Of a DNA stretch of 51,433 nucleotides, positions 15,462-22,983 are shown in pieces. The notes beneath the pieces were generated by a model, which made no database searches, had not been told where the DNA came from, and saw only the letters and a program-made list of their open reading frames with translations. The DNA comes from Microbispora triticiradicis (GTDB lineage Bacteria; Actinomycetota; Actinomycetes; Streptosporangiales; Streptosporangiaceae), in the NCBI GenBank assembly GCA_003260025.2, contig QFZU02000142.1:1-51433 (forward strand). The letters are read 5' to 3'. How positions within the stretch are numbered: position 1 is the stretch's first letter; every line of letters starts with the position of its first letter. Position numbers and translations under genes: made by a program.

Positions 15462-18308
15462 ATGAGAAGATCCGGAGCCGCCATCACGGTGGCGGGGGCG
15501 CTGATCGCTGTGGGGAGCATGGTGGCGTTCCCCGGCACGTCGTCGGCCGCGACCTCGCCGTCGCCCTTCTCCGTGCCGGGAAGAGGCGCGGCCGTGCCGT
15601 TCACGGAGATCGAGGCCGAGGCCGCCGCGACCAACGGCGAGCAGATCGGCCCGGACCGCGTCTACACCCATCTGCCGTCCGAGGCGTCGGGCCGCCGGGC
15701 CGTACGGCTCGACGCGCCGGGAGAGTACGTCGAGTTCACCCTGCCCAAGTCCGCCAACGCCATGACCGTGCGCTACAGCGTGCCGGACAACGCGGCCGGA
15801 ACGGGCATTACAGCGCCGGTGGACCTGAGGATCAACGGGACCAAGCTCAAGGACCTGCAGTTCACCTCCCGGTACGGCTGGTTCTACGGCGGCTACCCGT
15901 TCGGCAACACACCCGGCGACAAGCCGCACCACTTCTACGACGAGACCCGGACGATGTTCGGGTCCACCCTGGCGGCGGGGACCAAGGTCAGGATCCAGGT
16001 GGCCTCCACCTCGGTCGCGCCGTGGGTCGTCGTGGACCTCGCCGACTTCGAACTCGTGCCGGACGCGATCCCCCGGCCCGCCGGGTCGCTGTCGGTCGAC
16101 GACTTCGGCGCCGACCGCAACGGCACGAGCGACTCCACCGCCGCCTTCCAGGCCGCAGTCGACGCCGGGAAGGCCCAGGGCAAGGAGGTCTACGTCCCGG
16201 CCGGGACGTACACCCTGTGGGACCATGTGGTCGTTGACGGGGTCACGCTGCGCGGGGCCGGGCCCTGGTACAGCGTGCTCACCGGCCGCCATCCCACCCA
16301 GCGCAACCGGGCCGTCGGCGTCTACGGCAAGTACGTCAGCGGCGGCGGCTACACCGGCGGGATCCGGCCGCACGAGGCGGGCGGGCCGAGCCGCAGCGTC
16401 ACCCTGCGGGACTTCGCGATCATCGGCGACATCACGGAACGGGTGGACGATGACCAGGTCAACGCCCTCGGGGGCGCGATGACCAATTCGGTGGTCGACA
16501 ACCTGTGGATCCAGCACACCAAGGTCGGGGCCTGGATGGACGGCCCGATGGACAACTTCACGTTGAAGAACAGCCGCATCCTCGACCAGACGGCCGACGG
16601 CGTGAACTTCCACACCGGGGTCACCAACTCCACTGTGACCAACACCTTCGTCCGCAACACGGGTGACGACGGCCTGGCGATGTGGCCCGACCGGATAGCC
16701 AACGTGAACAACGCCTTCACGTTCAACACCGTGGTCGCGCCGGTCCTGGCCAACAACATCGTGACGTACGGCGGCCGGGACATAAAGATCACCGACAACG
16801 TGGTCAGCGACACGCTCACCAACGGCGGCGGCATCCACGTCGCCAACCGCTACCCGGGGGTGAACTCCGGCCAGGGCACGGCGGTGGCCGGCACGATCAC
16901 CACCGCCCGCAACACCCTCATCCGGGCCGGCAACAGCGACTACAACTGGAACTTCGGCGTCGGCGCGATCTGGTTCGACGGCCTCAACGAGCCGATCAAC
17001 GCGACGATCAACGTGACCGACACCGACATCATCGACAGTTCCTACGAGGCCATCCAGTTCATCGAGGGCAGCACCCAGACCGTCAACTTCTCGAACGTGA
17101 ACATCGACGGCACCGGGACGTACATGATCCAGGCGCAGGCGGCGGCGAAGACGAGCTTCACCAACGTCCGGGCGGCCCACATCGGCGCGGGCGTCGCGAT
17201 CCACAACTGCGTCGGCACCGGATTCGCTCCCACGTACGGCACGGGCAACTCCGGCTGGAGCCTGAGCTCCACCGTCTGCACCGGCCAGTGGCCCGCGCCG
17301 AACTACATCTACGACGGCAGCGGCCCGAGCCCGAGCCCGTCGCCGTCCACCTCTCCCTCCGCCTCCCCCTCGCCTTCGCCTTCGCCCAGCCCCACGGCGT
17401 GCGCTCCCGGCAGCGGCGACCTCGCCCGGGGCAAGACGGTCACGGCGACGAGCAGCACGCAGGCGTACGTCCCGGCCAACGCCGTGGACGGCGACGCCAA
17501 CACCTACTGGGAGTCGGCCAACAACGCCTTCCCGCAGTCGATCACCGTGGACCTGTGCGCGGTGACCCCGGTCCAGCGGGTGGTGCTCAAGCTGCCGCCG
17601 AGCGCCGCCTGGGCCACCCGCACCCAGACCCTCGCGGTCCTGGGCAGCACGGACGGCACGAACTACACCACCTTGTCCCCCTCGGCGGGCCGCACGTTCG
17701 ACCCGGCCACCGGGAACACGGCGAACATCCCCTTCACGACCGCAAACGTCCGCTACGTCCGGGTGACGGTCATCGGCAACACCGGCTGGCCCGCAGGGCA
17801 GCTGTCGGCCTTCGAGGTGTACGGCACCGGCGCCACCCCCAGCCCGTCACCCAGTGCCTCCCCCAGCCAGTCGCCCAGCCCGCCGCCCACGGGGAACCTC
17901 GCCCGGGGCAAGACGGTCACGGCGACGAGCAACACCCAGACGTACGTCCCGGCCAACGCCGTGGACGGCGACGCCAACACCTACTGGGAGTCGGTCAACA
18001 ACGCCTTTCCGCAGACCCTGACCGTGGACCTCGGCGCGTCCGTCACGGTCGGCAGGGTGGTGCTCAAGCTGCCGCCGAGCGCCGCCTGGGGCTCCCGCAC
18101 CCAGACGCTGGCGATCCTCGGCAGCACGGACGGCACGAACTACACCACGATCGCCGGACCGGCGGGCCACACCTTCGACCCGGTGACCGGCAACACCGTC
18201 ACCGTCGCCGTGCCCGCCGCCGCCCGGCGCTACCTGCGGCTGAGCGTCACCGGTAACACCGGCTGGCCGGCCGCGCAGATCTCCGAGTTCGAGGCGTACG
18301 CCTCGTAA
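15462..18308 (+). CDS. Secreted GH87 alpha-1,3-glucanase with two C-terminal discoidin (F5/8 type C) modules
   Basis: 948 residues. Signal peptide (1-28), beta-sandwich-like region, then the beta-helix with the GH87 Asp triad: D379 (ADGVNFHTG), D402 and D403 (NTGDDGLAMW). A Ser-Pro linker (about 623-645) leads to two F5/8-type-C modules (about 651-790 and 811-948) joined by a second Ser/Pro linker. In characterised GH87 enzymes discoidin modules bind insoluble alpha-1,3-glucan, so this copy is probably the one that works on solid polymer. The catalytic part is clearly homologous to the product of 6730-8706. ATG 15462 has AAAGGA five bases upstream. It is flanked by the two LacI regulators. 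Confidence 0.87.
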   Translation: MRRSGAAITVAGALIAVGSMVAFPGTSSAATSPSPFSVPGRGAAVPFTEIEAEAAATNGEQIGPDRVYTHLPSEASGRRAVRLDAPGEYVEFTLPKSANAMTVRYSVPDNAAGTGITAPVDLRINGTKLKDLQFTSRYGWFYGGYPFGNTPGDKPHHFYDETRTMFGSTLAAGTKVRIQVASTSVAPWVVVDLADFELVPDAIPRPAGSLSVDDFGADRNGTSDSTAAFQAAVDAGKAQGKEVYVPAGTYTLWDHVVVDGVTLRGAGPWYSVLTGRHPTQRNRAVGVYGKYVSGGGYTGGIRPHEAGGPSRSVTLRDFAIIGDITERVDDDQVNALGGAMTNSVVDNLWIQHTKVGAWMDGPMDNFTLKNSRILDQTADGVNFHTGVTNSTVTNTFVRNTGDDGLAMWPDRIANVNNAFTFNTVVAPVLANNIVTYGGRDIKITDNVVSDTLTNGGGIHVANRYPGVNSGQGTAVAGTITTARNTLIRAGNSDYNWNFGVGAIWFDGLNEPINATINVTDTDIIDSSYEAIQFIEGSTQTVNFSNVNIDGTGTYMIQAQAAAKTSFTNVRAAHIGAGVAIHNCVGTGFAPTYGTGNSGWSLSSTVCTGQWPAPNYIYDGSGPSPSPSPSTSPSASPSPSPSPSPTACAPGSGDLARGKTVTATSSTQAYVPANAVDGDANTYWESANNAFPQSITVDLCAVTPVQRVVLKLPPSAAWATRTQTLAVLGSTDGTNYTTLSPSAGRTFDPATGNTANIPFTTANVRYVRVTVIGNTGWPAGQLSAFEVYGTGATPSPSPSASPSQSPSPPPTGNLARGKTVTATSNTQTYVPANAVDGDANTYWESVNNAFPQTLTVDLGASVTVGRVVLKLPPSAAWGSRTQTLAILGSTDGTNYTTIAGPAGHTFDPVTGNTVTVAVPAAARRYLRLSVTGNTGWPAAQISEFEAYAS
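17421..18007 (+). repeat. Near-identical DNA at the start of the two discoidin modules
   Basis: 17421-17530 and 17898-18007 differ at only 4 of 110 positions, an offset of exactly 159 codons. Similarity continues more loosely to the ends of both modules, with another near-identical patch around 17579-17613 and 18056-18090. The modules arose by duplication and have either diverged recently or been kept alike by recombination. Confidence 0.9.
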
Positions 18309-18322
18309 CCCGGAACGGGACG

Positions 18323-18355
18323 CCCGGAGGAGGAGTGGACGCCTCCTCCTCCGGG
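18323..18355. terminator. Strong bidirectional terminator hairpin
   Basis: CCCGGAGGAGGAG (18323-18335) pairs perfectly with CTCCTCCTCCGGG (18343-18355), 13-bp stem, 7-nt loop. It lies between the convergent GH87 and second lacI genes. Confidence 0.8.
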
Positions 18356-18385
18356 CTCCCCCACAGCATGACCCCCGGCAGGCCG

Positions 18386-19378
18386 TCAGGTGACGGGGAC
18401 GCCGACGCGTCCGGTGGAGGAGCGGACGACCAGCTCCGGCTCGAACAACAGCTCTCCGGTCGCGACGGCGGTGCCCTCGATCTGGCTCACCAGCAGCTCC
18501 ACCGCCGCCCGGCCCATCGCCTCGATCGGCTGACGCACCGTCGTCAGCGGCGGGTCGACGCAGGTCATCAGCGCGGAGTCGTCGTATCCGACGACGGACA
18601 CGTCCTCCGGCACGCGCCTGCCCGAGCGCCGGGCGGCGCGGATCGCCCCGAGAGCCAGCGGGTCGCTGCCGCAGACGATGCCGGTGACCTCCTGCCGCAC
18701 CAGCTTCAGGGCCGCCGCGTGGCCGCCCTCCAGCGAGTGCATCGTGTGCTCGACCAACTCGCCGCCCAAGGCGCGGTACGCCTCCAGCTTGCGCGCGGAC
18801 GGCATGTGGTCGGCGGGGCCGACTATCAGTCCGATGCGGCGGTGGCCGAGGGCGCGCAGGTGACCGAGCGCCTGCTCCACCGCGATCGCGTCGTCGCAGG
18901 AGACGCGGGGGAAGTCCCAGTGCTCGGCGGCGGCGTTGACCAGCACGGTGGGCAGCCGGCGTTCGACGAGCCGCAGGTAGTGCTCATGGACGACGCCGGT
19001 CTGCGTGTAGAGGCCTCCGGCGAACACGACCCCCGACACGTGCTGTTGCAGCAGCAGGTCGACATAGTCGGCCTCGGAGATCCCGCCGACGGTTCTGGTG
19101 CACAGCACCGGGGTGAACCCCTGCTGGGCCAGCGCACCCCCGACGACCTCGGCGAACGCCGGGAAGATGGGGTTCTGCAGCTCGGGCAGGACCAGGCCGA
19201 CCAACCGGCCGCGCTCCCCGCGCAACTGCGTCGGCCGCTCGTATCCCAGCACGTCGAGGGCAGTCAGCACCGCCTCCCGGGTGGCCTCCGACACCCCGGC
19301 CTTGCCGTTCAGGACGCGACTCACCGTGGCCTCGCTGACCCCGACCTTCTTCGCAACCTCCGCAAGCCGCCGCGTCAT
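18386..19378 (-). CDS. LacI-family transcriptional regulator (copy 2)
   Basis: 330 residues with the LacI helix-turn-helix at residues 3-24 and a full sensor domain. Most stretches match the copy at 14105-15115, including RLVGLVLPELQNPIFPAFAE and the C-terminal DDSALM.CVDPPLTTVRQPI. The main differences are in the sensor domain, where this copy lacks about six residues (around KLEAYRALGGELVEHT), so inducer specificity may differ. ATG 19378 starts the conserved TRRLAEVAKKVG. It converges on the GH87 gene and has its own candidate operator upstream. Confidence 0.93.
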   Translation of the reverse strand: MTRRLAEVAKKVGVSEATVSRVLNGKAGVSEATREAVLTALDVLGYERPTQLRGERGRLVGLVLPELQNPIFPAFAEVVGGALAQQGFTPVLCTRTVGGISEADYVDLLLQQHVSGVVFAGGLYTQTGVVHEHYLRLVERRLPTVLVNAAAEHWDFPRVSCDDAIAVEQALGHLRALGHRRIGLIVGPADHMPSARKLEAYRALGGELVEHTMHSLEGGHAAALKLVRQEVTGIVCGSDPLALGAIRAARRSGRRVPEDVSVVGYDDSALMTCVDPPLTTVRQPIEAMGRAAVELLVSQIEGTAVATGELLFEPELVVRSSTGRVGVPVT

Positions 19379-19408
19379 GGCGGCAAGCATACGACGCGCA
19401 CCTGCGCT

Positions 19409-19425
19409 GCAAGCGGCTTGAAAGC
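19409..19425. promoter_or_regulatory. Candidate LacI operator, copy 2
   Basis: GCAAGCGGCTTGAAAGC contains the palindrome CAAGCGGCTTG and lies 31 bp upstream of the lacI copy-2 start. It matches the element near lacI copy 1 at 15 of 16 aligned positions, allowing one inserted base. It may also affect the lipoprotein gene at 19484. Confidence 0.55.
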
Positions 19426-19483
19426 GGAGCGAAAGGGGGCGTCCGTAGTGTCCGGGGCGTTGCAGATCACTCAGGAAGGCGTC

Positions 19484-19855
19484 ATGAACATCCTCAGGAA
19501 CAGCCTCGCCGTCATCGCGGCGTCCGCCCTTCTCAGCCTGACCGCCGCCTGCGGCGGCGGCCAGACGGCCGTCTGCGAGGAGGCGACCAAGGCGTTCACC
19601 GACTACAGCACCAAGGCCGCCGCCGCGGCCGGCGACATCAAGGGCCTCAACACCGCGACCGGCGACCTGGCCGCCCAGCTCAAGGACCTGTCCGGCAAGG
19701 CCGACGGCGACCTGAAGGTGGCGCTCGCCGGCATGGCCGACTCGTGGGGCTCTTTCAAGATCGACCTGTCGGACCCGGCGGCCGCGGCCAAGCTGAGCGA
19801 GTTCGGCAAGAAGGCCACCCAGGCGACCCAGGAACTCGCGAGCGCCTGCTCCTGA
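19484..19855 (+). CDS. Small helical lipoprotein, function unknown
   Basis: 123 residues. A signal peptide ends in LTAAC (Cys23), so the product should be lipid-anchored outside the membrane. The mature part is Ala/Lys/Asp-rich and looks entirely helical; it holds two further Cys residues (CEEATKAF near the start and the penultimate ASACS) that could form a disulfide closing the bundle. AGGAAGG four bases upstream supports ATG 19484. No family recognised. It starts divergently from lacI copy 2 with a 105-bp shared gap. Confidence 0.8.
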   Translation: MNILRNSLAVIAASALLSLTAACGGGQTAVCEEATKAFTDYSTKAAAAAGDIKGLNTATGDLAAQLKDLSGKADGDLKVALAGMADSWGSFKIDLSDPAAAAKLSEFGKKATQATQELASACS

Positions 19856-19981
19856 CCCCGGCTGACGGGTCACCCACGAACTCCCGGCCGGTCCCGGCGA
19901 TCCGGGCGAGGCACGCGCGGTGTGGCGCACCACCGCCGCCCTCCCCGTCGCCGCGGGCCGGCCGGGCCCCATCTGTCAGTG

Positions 19982-20230
19982 TCAGTATTCGAGTCCCCAG
20001 TCGTGCGCGCCGAGGAGGTAGGCGTCCCCCTTGGGGACCAGCCTGCCGCCCTCGACCAGGGTGCCGAGGCACCGCCGTACGTCGTCCTCGCCGAGCGCGG
20101 TCATCTCGGCGACCGCCGAGACGGTCGCCGAACGCTCGTCCACGTTCAGCGCGGCGACGGCCTCGTAGACCGTCAGCTCGGTCCCCGACATCTCCTGGGC
20201 GTCGCCCAGGCTCTCCTCGTCCTCACGCAC
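19982..20230 (-). CDS. Small winged-helix-like protein, unknown
   Basis: 82 residues from GTG 20230. The segment ELTVYEAVAALNVDERSATVSAVAEMTALGEDDVRRCLGTLVEGGRLVPKGDAYLL has the spacing of a winged helix-turn-helix with a short beta wing. It may be a small DNA-binding or protein-binding adaptor. The start overlaps the end of the preceding DUF6158-like gene by 8 bp, so the two are co-translated. The start is uncertain: a downstream Met at residue 14 is also possible. Confidence 0.65.
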   Translation of the reverse strand: MREDEESLGDAQEMSGTELTVYEAVAALNVDERSATVSAVAEMTALGEDDVRRCLGTLVEGGRLVPKGDAYLLGAHDWGLEY

Positions 20231-20450
20231 TGCGCTGCCTCGCCCCCTCCCGCAGCCGCTCCGGATCGACCTGCCGGTCCGGGTAGCGTTCGAGGTACTC
20301 ACCCTCCAGCTCCTGCGTCCGGGAGGTGTGGCGCTCCAGCGCGTCGTCCGACCCGTGGAAGAACGTCTCGCTGCGGGTCTCGTGCAGATGGCGCAGCTCG
20401 CGGAGCAGATCCTCGTCGCCCAGGTCCCGGGGGTCGACACCCATCGTCAT
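20223..20450 (-). CDS. DUF6158-like small protein
   Basis: 75 residues: VDPRDLGDEDLLRELRHLHETRSETFFHGSDDALERHT is the conserved core of a small charged helical family widespread in actinobacteria (DUF6158 as I recall it). No function is known. GAGGAG seven bases before ATG 20450 supports the start; a second in-frame ATG two codons later is an alternative. It is the middle gene of three small co-directional genes. Confidence 0.75.
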   Translation of the reverse strand: MTMGVDPRDLGDEDLLRELRHLHETRSETFFHGSDDALERHTSRTQELEGEYLERYPDRQVDPERLREGARQRSA

Positions 20451-20461
20451 CACCGTTCTCC

Positions 20462-20611
20462 TCACACCTCTGTCGGTTTGTCCCAGCGCTCGTCCGGCTT
20501 TCCGTCGTCCGGCTTGGCGTTCGGCGGATCCGTCTCCGACGGCATCCACTCGCCTGCGATGTCCGGCTCGTCCGCGTCGATATCGATATAGCGACCGTCT
20601 TCTCTTCGCAT
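20462..20611 (-). CDS. Small acidic protein, unknown
   Basis: 49 residues beginning MRREDGRYIDIDADEPDIAGEW, rich in Asp/Glu/Pro and probably largely disordered. AGGAG eight bases before ATG 20611 supports it. The stop lies 11 bp before the DUF6158-like start, so it leads a three-gene operon of small proteins. Confidence 0.6.
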   Translation of the reverse strand: MRREDGRYIDIDADEPDIAGEWMPSETDPPNAKPDDGKPDERWDKPTEV

Positions 20612-20757
20612 GCCAGGTCTCCTGCCCGGTGAGACGAGCCCCATACCGGCCCGCCCGCAAAGGCCGCGACCGGGATGATGATCTCCATGGACGTCTCCGG
20701 CCGCATCCGCCCCTCTTCCCCTGCGCCGCGCTCCCCCTTATCTCACGAAAGGAGACC

Positions 20758-20808
20758 ATGCAATCGCATTCGCCATATTGCGGAGCCGAATTGCAAAGTG
20801 CAGGATGA
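20758..20808 (+). CDS. Possible 16-residue peptide with a strong ribosome-binding site
   Basis: ATG 20758 is preceded by GAAAGGAG with a 3-base gap and encodes MQSHSPYCGAELQSAG before a TGA. It lies 63 bp upstream of the ATP-binding protein gene in the same direction. It could be a leader peptide or small secreted/zinc-binding fragment, or a chance reading frame. The surrounding 20612-20871 gap has no other supported gene. Confidence 0.35.
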   Translation: MQSHSPYCGAELQSAG

Positions 20809-20871
20809 ACGCAGTCTTACATCGGCCTCGATTCCCCGACGGCAGGCGGGTGCACAGGGAGCTATCACGGG

Positions 20872-21315
20872 ATGACAATTCTCAACCTCTCGGGGAGAAT
20901 CGCGATCTCACGCCCCTTCTCGGGAGACCCGTCCCAGGTGCGGGCCGCCCGGCGGTTCGTGGCCGCCCGCCTCGGCGACGGCCACCCCTGCCGGGACGAC
21001 GCGGTGCAGCTGATCGGCGAGCTGATCGCCGAGTCCCTGCGGCACGCCGACTCGTGCGGCCGGCCGCCGGGCTACGGCGTGTCCGTCCTGGCCACTCCCG
21101 GAGCCGCCCGGGTCACGCTGTCCACCCAGGGCTGCGGCTGCTGGACGTCTCCCAACCTCACGCCGGGGCGCGGCGTCCACCTGGTGGACCTGTTCACCAG
21201 GCACTGGGGCGTGTCGGCCAGCCGCGCCGGAGTCTGCGTGTGGTTCGAACTCGGGCACGACGGCGTGGTCCCTCCGCCCGGAGGCGTGGGGAGTGAAGGC
21301 GCCCGGACGGTCTGA
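20872..21315 (+). CDS. RsbW-like HATPase (anti-sigma-factor type), degenerate
   Basis: 147 residues with the short Bergerat-fold layout of actinobacterial anti-sigma regulators: SQVRAARRFVAARLG, then the N-box region ELIAESLRHA and the G2-like TPGRGVHLVDLFTRHWGV. The N-box lacks the usual metal-binding Asn (typically ELVTNA) and the G1 DxGxG is replaced by STQGCG. It may bind a partner without normal ATP use, or be decaying. RBS AGGGAG lies upstream. No sigma factor or antagonist gene is adjacent. Confidence 0.8.
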   Translation: MTILNLSGRIAISRPFSGDPSQVRAARRFVAARLGDGHPCRDDAVQLIGELIAESLRHADSCGRPPGYGVSVLATPGAARVTLSTQGCGCWTSPNLTPGRGVHLVDLFTRHWGVSASRAGVCVWFELGHDGVVPPPGGVGSEGARTV

Positions 21316-21328
21316 CGTGAATTTCCGG

Positions 21329-21340
21329 CCCGATATCGGG
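21329..21340. promoter_or_regulatory. Perfect 12-bp palindrome before the MFS gene
   Basis: CCCGATATCGGG lies 37 bp before the MFS start and 13 bp after the previous stop. It is too short for a good terminator and could be an operator; no bound regulator can be named. Confidence 0.35.
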
Positions 21341-21376
21341 TAGTCGGCCGCCATATCTTCCGAAGAAGGGGATGAT

Positions 21377-22816
21377 ATGGCGCAGATTAGTACCGACATT
21401 CCCGCGCGGCTGGATCGGCTCCCCTGGGCTCGCTGGCACTGGCTGGTGCTCATCGGCCTCGGCACCGTCTGGATTCTCGACGGGCTCGAAGTGACCATCG
21501 TCGGGGTCATCGGCCCGCGCATCACCGACCCGAGCAGCGGGCTGGGACTCAGCGACAGCGAGGTCGGCGTCGCCGCCGGCGTGTACGTCGCGGGAGCCTG
21601 CCTGGGCGCTCTCTTCTTCGGCCACCTGACGGACCGGTTCGGGCGCAAGAAGCTCTTCCTGGTGACGCTCGCCGTCTACCTCGCCGCCACCGTGGCCACC
21701 GCGTTCGCCCACGACGCCTGGTACTTCTACCTGTGCCGGTTCTTCACCGGCGCCGGTATCGGAGGCGAGTACGCCGCGATCAACTCGGCGATCGACGAAC
21801 TCATCCCGGCCCGCGTGCGCGGCACGGTCGACCTGGTGGTGAACGGCTCCTTCTGGCTGGGCACGGCGCTCGGCGCCCTCATCGCGATCCCGGCGCTCGA
21901 CACGGGCCTGCTGCCGGCGGACCTCGGCTGGCGTCTGCTGTTCGGGCTGGGCGCCGTCCTCGGTGCGGCCATCCTGCTGGTCCGCCGTACGGTGCCGGAG
22001 AGTCCACGCTGGCTGTTCATCCACGGCCGGGAACGGGAGGCCGAGGAGATCGTCCGCGAGATCGAGACGAAGGTCCGCGACGAGAGCGGCAAGACGCTCG
22101 AACCCGCGCACGGGGAGATCAGGATCACCCAGCGGGAGCACACCCCGCTGACGGAGGTGGCGGCGACACTGCTGCGGCGCTACCCCAAGCGCACCGTCGT
22201 CGGCCTGTCGCTGTTCGTCGGCCAGGCGTTCCTCTACAACTCGATCTTCTTCACGTACGCGCTGGTGCTGTCGACCTTCTTCAAGGTGCCGGACGGCAGC
22301 ACGCCGTGGTACCTCATCCCGATCGCGATCGGGAACTTCCTCGGCCCGGTCCTGCTCGGCCGGTTCTTCGACACGATCGGCCGCCGCACGATGATCGCGG
22401 GCAGCTACGCGCTGTCCGGCCTGCTCCTGCTCGGCACCGCCGCGCTGTTCAACGCGCAGGTGCTCTCGCCGGTGACCCTCACGATCTGCTGGATGGTGGT
22501 CTTCTTCTTCGCCTCCGCCGGGGCGAGCAGCGCCTACCTGACGGTCTCGGAGATCTTCCCGATGGAGACCAGGGCCCTCGCCATCGCCCTGTTCTACGCG
22601 GTCGGCACCGGGCTCGGCGGCATCATCGGGCCGGTGCTGTTCGGCCGCCTGGTGGAGAGCGAGAGCGTGGGCAACGTCGTCGTCGGCTACGTCATCGGCG
22701 CTCTACTGATGATCGCGGCGGGACTGGTGCAGTGGTTCATGGGCGTGGAGGCCGCCCGGCGCTCGCTGGAGGACATCGCCGCCCCCCTCAGCGCCGAGCA
22801 GCACCAGATGGCCTGA
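21377..22816 (+). CDS. MFS transporter, sugar/aromatic-acid porter type
   Basis: 479 residues with about twelve hydrophobic segments. The MFS signature between TM2 and TM3 reads GHLTDRFGRKK; PESPRWLFIHGRE after TM6 is the sugar-porter/AAHS marker, and the second half has GRFFDTIGRRTM. The Asp in TM1 (ILDGLEVTIVG) and GIGGEYAA in TM4 fit the same superfamily branch. Substrate unknown. GAAGAAGGGG lies just before ATG 21377. The gene is followed by a strong hairpin, so it appears monocistronic. Confidence 0.9.
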   Translation: MAQISTDIPARLDRLPWARWHWLVLIGLGTVWILDGLEVTIVGVIGPRITDPSSGLGLSDSEVGVAAGVYVAGACLGALFFGHLTDRFGRKKLFLVTLAVYLAATVATAFAHDAWYFYLCRFFTGAGIGGEYAAINSAIDELIPARVRGTVDLVVNGSFWLGTALGALIAIPALDTGLLPADLGWRLLFGLGAVLGAAILLVRRTVPESPRWLFIHGREREAEEIVREIETKVRDESGKTLEPAHGEIRITQREHTPLTEVAATLLRRYPKRTVVGLSLFVGQAFLYNSIFFTYALVLSTFFKVPDGSTPWYLIPIAIGNFLGPVLLGRFFDTIGRRTMIAGSYALSGLLLLGTAALFNAQVLSPVTLTICWMVVFFFASAGASSAYLTVSEIFPMETRALAIALFYAVGTGLGGIIGPVLFGRLVESESVGNVVVGYVIGALLMIAAGLVQWFMGVEAARRSLEDIAAPLSAEQHQMA

Positions 22817-22876
22817 CCGCCCGACCGGCGCAGAGGCGTGCGGGTTCGGGTCCGCCGGAGGCACGCTCCGGCTCTC

Positions 22877-22914
22877 CGGCACAGGCACCTGTCTCACGGC
22901 AGGTGCCTGTGCCG
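22877..22914 (+). terminator. Strong hairpin terminator after the MFS gene
   Basis: CGGCACAGGCACCTG (22877-22891) and CAGGTGCCTGTGCCG (22900-22914) form a perfect 15-bp stem with an 8-nt loop. There is no long T-tract. Confidence 0.8.
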
Positions 22915-22983
22915 TCCTCGCCTCCCTCCGTCCTGGATACTTGGAAGGCCGTGGAGCCGATCTCGCACACTGGAGGGCCGCCC

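Noticed and set aside
20675..20875. 66-residue reading frame on the plus strand
   Set aside because: Its composition is not protein-like, no RBS precedes it, and it crosses the better-supported micro-ORF and the ATPase upstream region.
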